A stretch of DNA of 64,000 nt from DATCMH01 sp036563505. GTDB lineage: Bacteria; Pseudomonadota; Alphaproteobacteria; Rhizobiales; Beijerinckiaceae. How positions within the stretch are numbered: position 1 is the stretch's first letter; each line of letters opens with the position of its first letter. The notes beneath the pieces are model-generated. The model saw only the letters and a list, made by a program, of their open reading frames with translations. It had not been told where the DNA came from and did no database searches. This document shows, piece by piece, positions 18,132 to 25,590 of the stretch. Made by a program: the position numbers and the translations under genes. The DNA lies in NCBI GenBank assembly GCA_036563505.1, contig DATCMH010000024.1, positions 62,001-126,000 of the forward strand. Reading direction: 5' to 3'.

Positions 18132-18566
18132 ATGACCCCCTCCGACATCCAGGACATCCGCGACACCTTCCGACGCCTTGCCGGCGACCCCGATGGGCTC
18201 GCGGCCGAGTTCTATGCCCGGCTCTTCTTCCTCGACCCGTCGCTGAAGCCGATGTTTCCGGCCGACCTGAAGCCGCAGGGGCGCAAGCTCGTGGCGATGC
18301 TGGCGATCGTCGTCCAACACCTCGACCGGCTCGACGCGATTCTCGACGACGTGCGCGGCCTTGCCCACCGCCACGTCGGCTACGGCGTCCGTGCCACCCA
18401 TTACGCGACCGTCGGCGCAGCGCTCATCGCGACGCTCGAATCGCGCCTCGGCGACCGCTTCGACGCGCCGGCCCGGGCGGCCTGGATGGCGGCCTACACG
18501 ATCCTCAGCCGGGCCATGATCGCCGCCGCGGAAGCGCACGGAACGCCCGCGCGCACGGCGGCCTGA
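18132..18566 (+). CDS. Single-domain bacterial globin
   Basis: This 144-residue globin shows the bacterial-hemoglobin F-helix pattern LAHRHVGYGVRATHYATVG, in which His81 is the expected proximal haem ligand by alignment with Vitreoscilla-type globins. It lacks the FAD/NAD reductase domain of flavohaemoglobins. Such proteins bind oxygen or nitric oxide, and some act in sensing or detoxification. It follows the response regulator by about 110 bp on the same strand, so it may be cotranscribed with it. Confidence 0.87.
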   Translation: MTPSDIQDIRDTFRRLAGDPDGLAAEFYARLFFLDPSLKPMFPADLKPQGRKLVAMLAIVVQHLDRLDAILDDVRGLAHRHVGYGVRATHYATVGAALIATLESRLGDRFDAPARAAWMAAYTILSRAMIAAAEAHGTPARTAA

Positions 18567-18599
18567 CACACCATCCCTGACTTGATCGAGGCCATTCGG

Positions 18600-18950
18600 A
18601 TGCTGAACGCACGCTCGCTGACCCTCGCCGCCGGGCTTCTCGTGAGCCTCGCTTCGCCGTCCCTCGCCCAGGAGCCGGCGGTGACCCTGTTCAAGGTCGT
18701 CACCGCCCGCGACGACATCGTCATCGGCCTGACCGGGCCGGAACTCGACCGGATGGGCGGGCGCGACGCCGGGACCGTGGCGCGGGCGATCCTCGCCAAG
18801 GGCGAGCTCACGGCCTGGCGCTATGCGGTGCGCAAGGCGCCGAACGGCGATCTCCAGCAGGCGCCTTCGTTGAGGGTCGGGCTTCTCGCCCACGCCTCGA
18901 TGCGGGTCGAGCCCTACGCGACGCCCCTGCCCGTGATCGCACCGGAGTGA
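18600..18950 (+). CDS. Small exported protein of unknown function
   Basis: This 116-residue protein has a clear signal peptide (LTLAAGLLVSLASPSLAQ, cleavage near residue 24). The mature part contains TARDDIVIGLTGPELDRMGG and RVEPYATPLPVIAPE. I do not recognise a family. The ATG at 18600 is preferred over a TTG at 18582. It follows the globin by 33 bp on the same strand, so the two may share a transcript. Confidence 0.7.
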   Translation: MLNARSLTLAAGLLVSLASPSLAQEPAVTLFKVVTARDDIVIGLTGPELDRMGGRDAGTVARAILAKGELTAWRYAVRKAPNGDLQQAPSLRVGLLAHASMRVEPYATPLPVIAPE

Positions 18951-19031
18951 GCGACGGCTCCGCTTCGCGCCGGAACTGCCGACCTTGACGGGACGTTGCT
19001 CCTCTGACGGCACAGAATGAGGAGCTCAGAC

Positions 19032-19223
19032 ATGGCCAATGATCCGGTGGACAACGATCGCGTCGAAGGAAGCGCCAAGAACATGAAGGGCAGCCTCAAG
19101 GAGGGCGCCGGCAAGCTCTTGGGCGATTCCAAGCTTCAGGCCGAAGGCAAGGGCGATAAAGCCGAGGGCAAGATCCAGAACGCCATCGGCGGCATCAAGG
19201 ACGCCCTCAAGGGCCGCAGCTGA
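19032..19223 (+). CDS. CsbD-family stress protein
   Basis: This 63-residue hydrophilic protein matches the CsbD pattern: DRVEGSAKNMKGSLKEGAGKL, then LQAEGKGDKAEGKIQNAIGG. CsbD proteins are induced by general stress in many bacteria, but their molecular role is unresolved. The ATG at 19032 is preferred; a GTG/ATG 15 bp upstream exists. A strong hairpin follows the stop. Confidence 0.9.
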   Translation: MANDPVDNDRVEGSAKNMKGSLKEGAGKLLGDSKLQAEGKGDKAEGKIQNAIGGIKDALKGRS

Positions 19224-19245
19224 CCGCAGCCGCTGCGACGACGGG

Positions 19246-19268
19246 GGCCCGGCCTCAGGCCGGGCCTT
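19246..19268. terminator. Bidirectional intrinsic terminator between csbD-type gene and tusA
   Basis: GGCCCGGCCT and AGGCCGGGCC form a near-perfect GC stem with a minimal loop, followed on the plus strand by CTTTCGTCGTT. It begins 23 bp after the csbD-type stop and overlaps the last codons and stop of the convergent tusA gene. The short T run on the plus strand supports termination in that direction. Confidence 0.75.
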
Positions 19269-19503
19269 TCGTCGTTCCGGCCCCCTTCCGGATCCGGAAC
19301 ACCGCGCCGCCCTCGACGGCGCTCTGCGCTTCGAGCGCGTCCCCCGTCTCCCGAAGCAGGGCCGGGATGTCGATGACCGCGAGCGGGTCGGTGCATTCCA
19401 CCTCCAGCACGTCGCCGGCGCTCAAGGAGCGCAGGGCCTTGCGCGTCTTGAGGGCGGGGAGAGGACATTTCAGCCCGCGAAGGTTGAGACGGGTCTCGGT
19501 CAT
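19255..19503 (-). CDS. tusA: TusA/SirA-family sulfur carrier protein
   Basis: This 82-residue protein has the family fold signature LNLRGLKCPLPALKTRKAL with the sulfur-accepting Cys13 in the CPxP motif, and LEVECTDPLAVIDIPALL. TusA relays persulfide sulfur from cysteine desulfurases to tRNA thiolation, Moco and other pathways. It is divergent from a MoeA-like gene (34 bp between starts if the ATG at 19538 is used). This suggests a role in molybdenum cofactor sulfur delivery here, which is inference. Confidence 0.88.
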   Translation of the reverse strand: MTETRLNLRGLKCPLPALKTRKALRSLSAGDVLEVECTDPLAVIDIPALLRETGDALEAQSAVEGGAVFRIRKGAGTTKGPA

Positions 19504-19537
19504 GATGGCCTGGACGGGACGGGCGCAACACCCAACT

Positions 19538-20644
19538 ATGGCGCGGCCCTGTTGTAAACGGCCCTGCGCCGAGCGTCTCGTGATCCGAACCCCGTTCCGT
19601 CCCCGTGCCGCCCGCGGCGCACCCGGCATCCTGTCCGGGCCCGCATTGACGCCCCTGAACCTTGCCGTGGAACGGCTGGCCGCTGCCTGCCCCCTCGCGC
19701 CCGTGGAAGAGCTGCCGCTCGCCGAGGCCGTCGGCCTCGTCCTCGCCGAGCGCCTCGTCGCCGAGGTGCGGTCCCACCCTGTGGCGTTGCGCGCGGGCTG
19801 GGCGGTGGCCGCCGGAGACACCTCTGGCGCCTCCCCCTACGGTCCCGTTCCCATCGGATCGCCGCCGATTTGGGTCGTCCCGGGCGATCGCTTGCCGGAG
19901 GGAGCCGACGCCGTTCTGCCCCCCGACGCCGCGGTGACACTCGCTGGCCCGCCCGCCGCCCTCGCCGAGGCTGCACCGGGCGAGGGCGCGAGACGCCAGG
20001 GCGAAGATGCCGTGCCTGGTACCGTCCTGGCTCCCGCTGGAACGCCGCTCGATGCGCTCGACGTGGCCGTCGCCCGCGAAGCCGGGCTCGCGACGGCCCG
20101 CGTCCGCCGGCCTTACCTGCGCCTCCTGGGCGACACGGCCGGTGGCGCCGCGGCCGACCTCGTGCGGGCCCGGGCGCGAGCGCTCGGCGCCGTGATCCGC
20201 GACGATGGCGATGCCGCCCTCGCGATCGTCCTGAGCGGGTCCGCGCCCCCGGGCTTCGAGCCGTTCTTCACGGGCCTCGCCCTGCGTCCGGGCGAGCCGA
20301 TCGCCGGCGGCCTGATCGAGGGCCGACCGGTGCTTGTGGTGCCGCCGCGGGTCGAGACGGCGTTGGCCGCCGCCCTCGTTCTGCTGCCTGCCCTCATCGC
20401 CGCCATGTCCGGCGGGAGGGCCGAGCCCCGAGCGGAACGGGGCACGCTCGCCCGCAAGATCGCTTCGCAGGTGGGCCTGGCCGAGATCGCGCTCCTGTCT
20501 GCGACGGAGGGAGGGCTTGAGCCGACGGCCGTCGGCGATCTATCGCTCGCGGCCATGGCGCGCGCGACGCATTTCCTCTTGCTGGGGCCGGAGAGCGAAG
20601 GCTTTCCGGCCGGCAGCACCGTCGACGCGGTGCCGCTGCGATGA
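19538..20644 (+). CDS. Degenerate MoeA-like molybdopterin-binding protein
   Basis: About 368 residues from the ATG at 19538; GTG 19580 or TTG near 19645 are alternatives, so the start is uncertain. The middle shows MoeA-like text: PLAEAVGLVLAERLVAEV, then PGDRLPEGADAVLPPDAAV, resembling the MoeA segment with GADAVV. The normal MoeA motif PPFDNSAMDGYA is replaced by SHPVALRAGWAVAAG, so the catalytic surface looks lost. The C-terminal half has RPVLVVPPRVETALAAALVLLPAL, like a decayed MoeA C-terminal domain. It lies 43 bp before a true MoeA fusion and may be a regulatory or binding paralogue. Confidence 0.7.
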   Translation: MARPCCKRPCAERLVIRTPFRPRAARGAPGILSGPALTPLNLAVERLAAACPLAPVEELPLAEAVGLVLAERLVAEVRSHPVALRAGWAVAAGDTSGASPYGPVPIGSPPIWVVPGDRLPEGADAVLPPDAAVTLAGPPAALAEAAPGEGARRQGEDAVPGTVLAPAGTPLDALDVAVAREAGLATARVRRPYLRLLGDTAGGAAADLVRARARALGAVIRDDGDAALAIVLSGSAPPGFEPFFTGLALRPGEPIAGGLIEGRPVLVVPPRVETALAAALVLLPALIAAMSGGRAEPRAERGTLARKIASQVGLAEIALLSATEGGLEPTAVGDLSLAAMARATHFLLLGPESEGFPAGSTVDAVPLR

Positions 20645-20687
20645 AGCCTGCCGCGCGGCGCCAGGAGCTCGACCTACGGGACGCGCG

Positions 20688-22661
20688 ATGAACACGCCCC
20701 ATCCCGGCCCCGCGCTGCGCGACGCGCTCGCGCGCGACCCCCTCGCGCAGGAGCAGTTCCTGACCGTCGTCTCGCGCGACGAAGCCGTGCGCCGCTTCGA
20801 GGCGGCCCTCCGGCCCGCGCCGCTCGGCGTCGAACGGGTGCCGCTTGCCGGCCTTCTCGGCCGCGTGCTGGCCGAGGATGTGACGGCGCCGGGCGACGTG
20901 CCTCCCTTCGATCGGTCCGGCGTCGACGGTCTGGCCATCCGCGCCGCCGACCTCGCCGCCGCGGGCGAGGGGGCGCCGGTTCGCCTCGAACTCACGGGAG
21001 AGGTGGTGCCCTGCGGTGCGATCCCGACCCGTCCCATCGGACCCGGCGACGCGACGATCGTCGCGACCGGGGCGCCCTTGCCGCGCGGCGCGGATGCCGT
21101 CGTGATGATCGAGCATGCGGAGCCCGACGGCGCGGCGGCAGTTTGGGTGCGCCGCGCCGCGGCGCCCGGTCAGTTCGTGGGCTTCGCCGGGTCCGATATT
21201 GCCCGAGGCGAGACCCTGCTGCGCGCCGGTACGGTGCTCGGCTCGCGCGAGATCGGCATGCTCGCGGCCTGCGGTCTCGCCAAGGCACCTGTATTCCGCC
21301 GGCCCCGCGTTGGCGTGCTCTCGACGGGAGACGAGCTCGCCGCCCCCGGGGAACCCCTGCGCCCGGGCGCGATCCACGACGCCAACGGGCCGATCATCGC
21401 CGCGGCGCTCGCCGAGAATGGCTGCGAGCCGGTCTCCTTCGGTGCGGTGCCTGACGAGGAGGAAGCGCTGGCCGCCGCCCTCGTGCGGGCGCACCGCGAA
21501 TGCGACGCCGTGGTTCTCTCTGGCGGCACCTCAAAGGGGGCGGGCGACCTGTCGCACCGCCTCGTGGCGCAGCTCGGTGAGCCCGGGATCGTCGTCCACG
21601 GCGTGGCGCTCAAACCCGGCAAGCCCCTCTGTCTTGCGGTCTGCGACGGCAAGGCCGTGGTGGTGCTGCCCGGCTTCCCGACCTCGGCGATGTTCACCTT
21701 CCACGACATCGTCGCGCCCGCCTTGAGGCGCCTCGCCGGCCTGCCCCCGCGGGCGGAGTCCAGCGTCGAGGCGGTTCTCCCCGTCCGGATCGCCTCGGAG
21801 CTCGGGCGCACGGAATACGTCATGGTGGCCCTCGTCGAGACGGAGGAGGGCTTCGCCGCCTATCCGACCGGCAAGGGCTCGGGCGCGGTAACGAGCTTCG
21901 CCCAGGCCGATGGCTTCGTCGCCGTTGAGGCCCTGGCCGACGCGCTGCCGGCCGGGTCGCCGGTGACGGTGCATCTCTTCACCCCGAATCTCCGCACCCC
22001 CGACCTCGTCGTCATGGGCAGTCATTGCCTTGGCCTCGACGCCCTCGTGAGCGGGCTCGCCCGGGATGGGATCGCGACGCGGATCCTCAGCATAGGCAGC
22101 CTCGGGGGCCTCGGCGCGGTGGAACGGGGCGCCTGCGATCTCGCGCCCATCCACCTCCTCCATGCGGAGAGCGGCGCCTACAACGCGCCTTATCTTCGAG
22201 AGGGGCTGACCCTCGTGCCCGGCTGGCGGCGCATGCAGGGCCTCGTCCACCGCCGCGATGATTCCCGCTTTTCAGGGTTGTCCCTGAAGGACGCGCTGGC
22301 CGCGGCGCGGGAGCCGGGCTGCCTCATGGTCAACCGCAACGCGGGCGCGGGCACCCGCATCCTGACCGATCAGCTCCTCGCGGGCGCGAAGCACGAAGGT
22401 TATTGGAACCAGCCGCGCTCGCACAACGCGGTCGCCGCTGCGGTGGCCCAGGGGCGGGCCGATTGGGGCGTGGCGATCGCGCCGGCGGCCGAGGCCTATG
22501 ATCTCGGCTTCATCCCGGTCGGGGAGGAGCACTACGACTTCGCGCTGGCGGCGAGACGGGCTGATCGGCCCGCGGTGCGCGCGTTCCTGGAGCGGCTGCG
22601 AGCCCCGGAAACGCGGCAGGCGCTGCGAGGGCTCGGCTTCCGGCCGGCCGGGGAGGGGTGA
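20688..22661 (+). CDS. MoeA fused to a periplasmic-binding-protein-like domain
   Basis: In this 657-residue protein residues 1-430 are a complete MoeA-type molybdopterin molybdenumtransferase: PPFDRSGVDGLAIRAAD, TGAPLPRGADAVVMIEH, GVLSTGDELAAPGE, VLSGGTSKGAGDL and GFPTSAMFTF. Residues ~440-657 are a PBP-like domain (LVVMGSHCLGLDALVSGLA, GSLGGLGAVERGACDLAPIHLL, MVNRNAGAGTRILTDQLLAG) like those found in LysR effector domains and molybdate-related regulators. MoeA inserts molybdate into adenylated molybdopterin. The fused domain probably senses or presents a small ligand, perhaps molybdate or a cofactor precursor (inference). The stop overlaps the next start (TGATG). Confidence 0.9.
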   Translation: MNTPHPGPALRDALARDPLAQEQFLTVVSRDEAVRRFEAALRPAPLGVERVPLAGLLGRVLAEDVTAPGDVPPFDRSGVDGLAIRAADLAAAGEGAPVRLELTGEVVPCGAIPTRPIGPGDATIVATGAPLPRGADAVVMIEHAEPDGAAAVWVRRAAAPGQFVGFAGSDIARGETLLRAGTVLGSREIGMLAACGLAKAPVFRRPRVGVLSTGDELAAPGEPLRPGAIHDANGPIIAAALAENGCEPVSFGAVPDEEEALAAALVRAHRECDAVVLSGGTSKGAGDLSHRLVAQLGEPGIVVHGVALKPGKPLCLAVCDGKAVVVLPGFPTSAMFTFHDIVAPALRRLAGLPPRAESSVEAVLPVRIASELGRTEYVMVALVETEEGFAAYPTGKGSGAVTSFAQADGFVAVEALADALPAGSPVTVHLFTPNLRTPDLVVMGSHCLGLDALVSGLARDGIATRILSIGSLGGLGAVERGACDLAPIHLLHAESGAYNAPYLREGLTLVPGWRRMQGLVHRRDDSRFSGLSLKDALAAAREPGCLMVNRNAGAGTRILTDQLLAGAKHEGYWNQPRSHNAVAAAVAQGRADWGVAIAPAAEAYDLGFIPVGEEHYDFALAARRADRPAVRAFLERLRAPETRQALRGLGFRPAGEG

Positions 22662-23923
22662 TGCGCTGGCCGTTCCTCCTTCTCGCGCTCCTCGCCTCCG
22701 TCCCGGCCGAGGCGCAACTGCGCGGGCATGGCGGCCCGGTCCGGGCGCTCGCGACGTCGCCTCAGGGGGCGATCTCCGGCAGCTTCGACCAGTCCGCCAT
22801 CATCTGGTCCGTGGAGGAGGGCGCGGCGCGGCAGGTGCTGCGCCTCCACGAGGGCGCGGTGAACGCCGTCGCGGCGCTCGGCCAGGACCGCTACGCCACC
22901 GCCGGGGAGGACGGCCGGGTCGCGCTCTGGCGCGCCGGGAATGCGGCGCCCGTCCGGGTCGTCGCAGCGCATCGCGGGCCGATCGTCGCGCTCGCGGTCT
23001 CGAACGACGGGCGTCGTCTCGCCTCGGCGTCCTGGGACGGCACGGCCGGGATCGTGCCGGTCGAGGGTGGCGAGGTCCTCCGGCTCGAGGGCCACCAGGG
23101 CAACGTCAATGCCGTCGCGTTCCTGCCCGACGGAACGCTCGCCACGGCGGGCTACGACGCGACGCTCCGGCTCTGGCGAGCGGACGGCACGCCTCAACGC
23201 ACCATCACGCTCCCGACGGCGCTCAACGCCCTGGTGGCGGCGCCCGACGGCGCGCTCCTGGCAGCCGGCGCGGACGGGGTCGTTCGCGAGATCGCCCCGG
23301 ACGGCTCCGTTCGCGCGCTGGACGGGGGCGAGGGCGGGCCCGTCCTCGCGATGGCGATCGCGCCGGACGGGGCGCGCATCGCCGCGGCCGGGCTGCGGCG
23401 CGTCCAGGTCCTCGACCGCCGCACGGGCCGGACCGCGCTCGCGCTTTCCGGACCGGTGCTGCCCGTCTGGTCCATCGCCTACCGCCCCGACGGAAGCGAG
23501 ATTTTGACGGGCGGGGGCGACCGAGTCGTGCGCCGCTGGGACGCCCGCACCGGCGAGCCGGTCGGGGCGCTGGCGGTCGCGGCGGCACGGCCGGAAGCCG
23601 CCACGGCCGGCGATCGCCGGGGCGCCGAGGTGTTCAGGGCCTGCGCCGCCTGCCACGCCCTGACCCCCGACGAGGGCAACCGGGCCGGGCCGAGCCTCGT
23701 CGGCCTCTTCGGGCGCCGGATCGCCACGGGGCCGAACTATGCCTATTCCGAGGCGTTGCGTCGGATGGACATCACCTGGACGCCGCAGACCGTGTCCGAG
23801 CTCTTCGAAGTCGGCCCGTCCCGTTACACGCCCGGCACGAAGATGCCCGAACAGGTCATCGCCGACCCTGAGGACCGGGCGGCCCTGATGCGCTACCTTG
23901 CCGAGGCGACGACACCCCGATGA
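22661..23923 (+). CDS. Exported WD40 beta-propeller fused to a class I cytochrome c
   Basis: This 420-residue protein has a signal peptide (WPFLLLALLASVPAEA). It is followed by about seven WD40-type blades (GHGGPVRALATSPQ, HEGAVNAVAALGQ, HRGPIVALAVSNDGRRLASASWDG, GHQGNVNAVAFLPDG and others) up to about residue 310. A C-terminal cytochrome c domain has CAACH (Cys328, Cys331, His332) and the sixth-ligand region PGTKMPEQVIAD. It should be periplasmic, where haem c is attached. Start and stop overlap both neighbours, so it belongs to the MoeA-PBP operon. It could be a docking protein or electron carrier for the periplasmic formate dehydrogenase, but this is inference. Confidence 0.92.
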   Translation: MRWPFLLLALLASVPAEAQLRGHGGPVRALATSPQGAISGSFDQSAIIWSVEEGAARQVLRLHEGAVNAVAALGQDRYATAGEDGRVALWRAGNAAPVRVVAAHRGPIVALAVSNDGRRLASASWDGTAGIVPVEGGEVLRLEGHQGNVNAVAFLPDGTLATAGYDATLRLWRADGTPQRTITLPTALNALVAAPDGALLAAGADGVVREIAPDGSVRALDGGEGGPVLAMAIAPDGARIAAAGLRRVQVLDRRTGRTALALSGPVLPVWSIAYRPDGSEILTGGGDRVVRRWDARTGEPVGALAVAAARPEAATAGDRRGAEVFRACAACHALTPDEGNRAGPSLVGLFGRRIATGPNYAYSEALRRMDITWTPQTVSELFEVGPSRYTPGTKMPEQVIADPEDRAALMRYLAEATTPR

Positions 23924-25443
23924 CCACGCCGCCCCACGAACGCGAAATCGAGCTGAAGCTCGAGCTCGACCCCGCCGAGGTCGATCGGCTGCTCGCGCAC
24001 CCTATCCTCGCCGACCAGCCCTTCAAGGTCGTCCCGCTGGTCTCGACCTATTACGACACTCCCGGCTTCGACCTGCGCGAGCGCGACCTGACCCTGCGCG
24101 TCCGAACCGAAGGCGAGCAGCGCGTCCAGACCGTCAAAGCCGGCGGCAGTGGAGCGGGGCTCTTCGACCGCGGCGAATGGGAACGCGACCTCGACGGGGC
24201 CGACGAGCCCGACCTATCCGCCGTGGCCGAGACGCCGCTCGGCCCCCTCCTCGACGAGGCGGGCCGCAAGTTCCAGCTCGCCCCGGTCTTCCGGGTGCGC
24301 GTCGAGCGGCGCACCCTCCTCCTCGAGCGCAGCGGCAGCGCCGTCGAGCTCGTCCTCGACCGTGGGACCGTCGAGGCCGGCGAGCGGTCGACCCCGCTCT
24401 GCGAGGTGGAGCTCGAGCTCAAAAAGGGCGATCCGGCCGCCGTCTTCGCGCTGGCGCAGGAGCTCGGGAGCGAGGTGCCCCTCCACCTCGGCCTTCTGGC
24501 GAAATCCGCCCGCGGCTACGCGCTGGTCGATCCGCGGCCGGCGAAGCCCGTCAAGGCCAAGGACCCGGTGCTCAACCCCGCCGATCCGGCGGTCGCCGCG
24601 GTCCAGGCGTTCGCCCGCGCCTGCCTGGCGCAGATCGCCGCCAATGAGCGCGTCATCGTCGAGACCCGCGCGCCCGAGGGCGTCCACCAGATGCGGGTGG
24701 GCCTCAGGCGGCTGCGCGCCATGCTCACCGTGTTCAAGGACGTGGTCGCCGACGGCGAGCTCGAGCGATTGAAGGGCGACCTGCGGGCGCTCGGCCTCGC
24801 GCTCGGCGAGGCGCGGGACCTCGACGTCCTGATCGAGGGCGCGCTCGCCGACGCCCATCGGCGCAAGCCCGAGAGCCGGACCCTCCAGGCCCTGTCCTCC
24901 GCCATCGAGCGCCGCCGCGACGCGGCCTATGGCCGGATGCTCGCCAATTTCGCGAGCCCGCCGCACCGCGCCCTGATGCTGCGCCTCGTCACCTGGATCG
25001 AGACCGGGGCCTGGACCCGGACGGAGGGCGGGCCCACCATCGCCGAGGTCGCGACCAACGTGCTCGACCGCCGCTTCAAGCGGGTGCGCCGCCGGGCGAA
25101 GGATCTGGCCGACCTCGACCCGGAAGCCCGCCACGAGGTGCGCATCGAGGCGAAGAAGCTGCGCTACGCGGCTTCCTTCGTTGCCTCGCTCGCGACGGGC
25201 GAGAAGGCGCTCAAGCGCCAGGCGAAGTTCCTTAAGGCTATCGAGCGCCTGCAGGAGCACCTCGGCGCCCTGAACGACATCGCCACCCTGGAGCACCTCG
25301 AAGCGTCGTTCCCGGACGATCCAACGGCCCGAAAGGCCGCGCGCCGCCTCGTGAAGCGTCAGAAAAAGGGTGAGGAGAAGGAACTGGCTTGCGCAGCGGA
25401 GGCGGCCGAGGCGCTGGCCGAGGCGAAGCCGTTCTGGCGGTGA
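23920..25443 (+). CDS. CYTH-CHAD inorganic triphosphatase-type protein
   Basis: In this 507-residue protein the N-terminal CYTH domain (~1-200) carries the signature ExExK as EIELK near residue 9. Arg/Lys-rich strands follow, such as DLTLRVRTEGEQRVQTVKAGG. The CHAD domain (~220-507) has conserved histidines in VHQMRVGLRRLRAML and RHEVRIEAKKLRYAA. CYTH enzymes hydrolyse triphosphates, often inorganic tripolyphosphate, and CHAD binds polyphosphate. The ATG overlaps the stop of the WD40-cytochrome gene, yet no functional link to formate metabolism is obvious. Confidence 0.93.
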   Translation: MTTPPHEREIELKLELDPAEVDRLLAHPILADQPFKVVPLVSTYYDTPGFDLRERDLTLRVRTEGEQRVQTVKAGGSGAGLFDRGEWERDLDGADEPDLSAVAETPLGPLLDEAGRKFQLAPVFRVRVERRTLLLERSGSAVELVLDRGTVEAGERSTPLCEVELELKKGDPAAVFALAQELGSEVPLHLGLLAKSARGYALVDPRPAKPVKAKDPVLNPADPAVAAVQAFARACLAQIAANERVIVETRAPEGVHQMRVGLRRLRAMLTVFKDVVADGELERLKGDLRALGLALGEARDLDVLIEGALADAHRRKPESRTLQALSSAIERRRDAAYGRMLANFASPPHRALMLRLVTWIETGAWTRTEGGPTIAEVATNVLDRRFKRVRRRAKDLADLDPEARHEVRIEAKKLRYAASFVASLATGEKALKRQAKFLKAIERLQEHLGALNDIATLEHLEASFPDDPTARKAARRLVKRQKKGEEKELACAAEAAEALAEAKPFWR

Positions 25444-25458
25444 GAAGACCGCCCCGCC

Positions 25459-25574
25459 GTCATTCCGGGGCCGCGCAGCGGAACCCGGAATCTACGTCCG
25501 GGTGAGCGGCCTCGATCATCATTCGACCTGGTCATGGGTTCCGGGCTCTCGCCTGCGGCGAGCCCCGGAATGAC
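25459..25574. repeat. Family A long palindrome, copy 2
   Basis: It starts GTCATTCCGGGGCCGCGC and ends GAGCCCCGGAATGAC, with inner CGGAACCCGGAATC and GGGTTCCGGGCTC. It fills the convergent gap between the CYTH-CHAD gene and the ferredoxin gene. Confidence 0.85.
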
Positions 25575-25590
25575 GATGGGGTGCCCGCTC

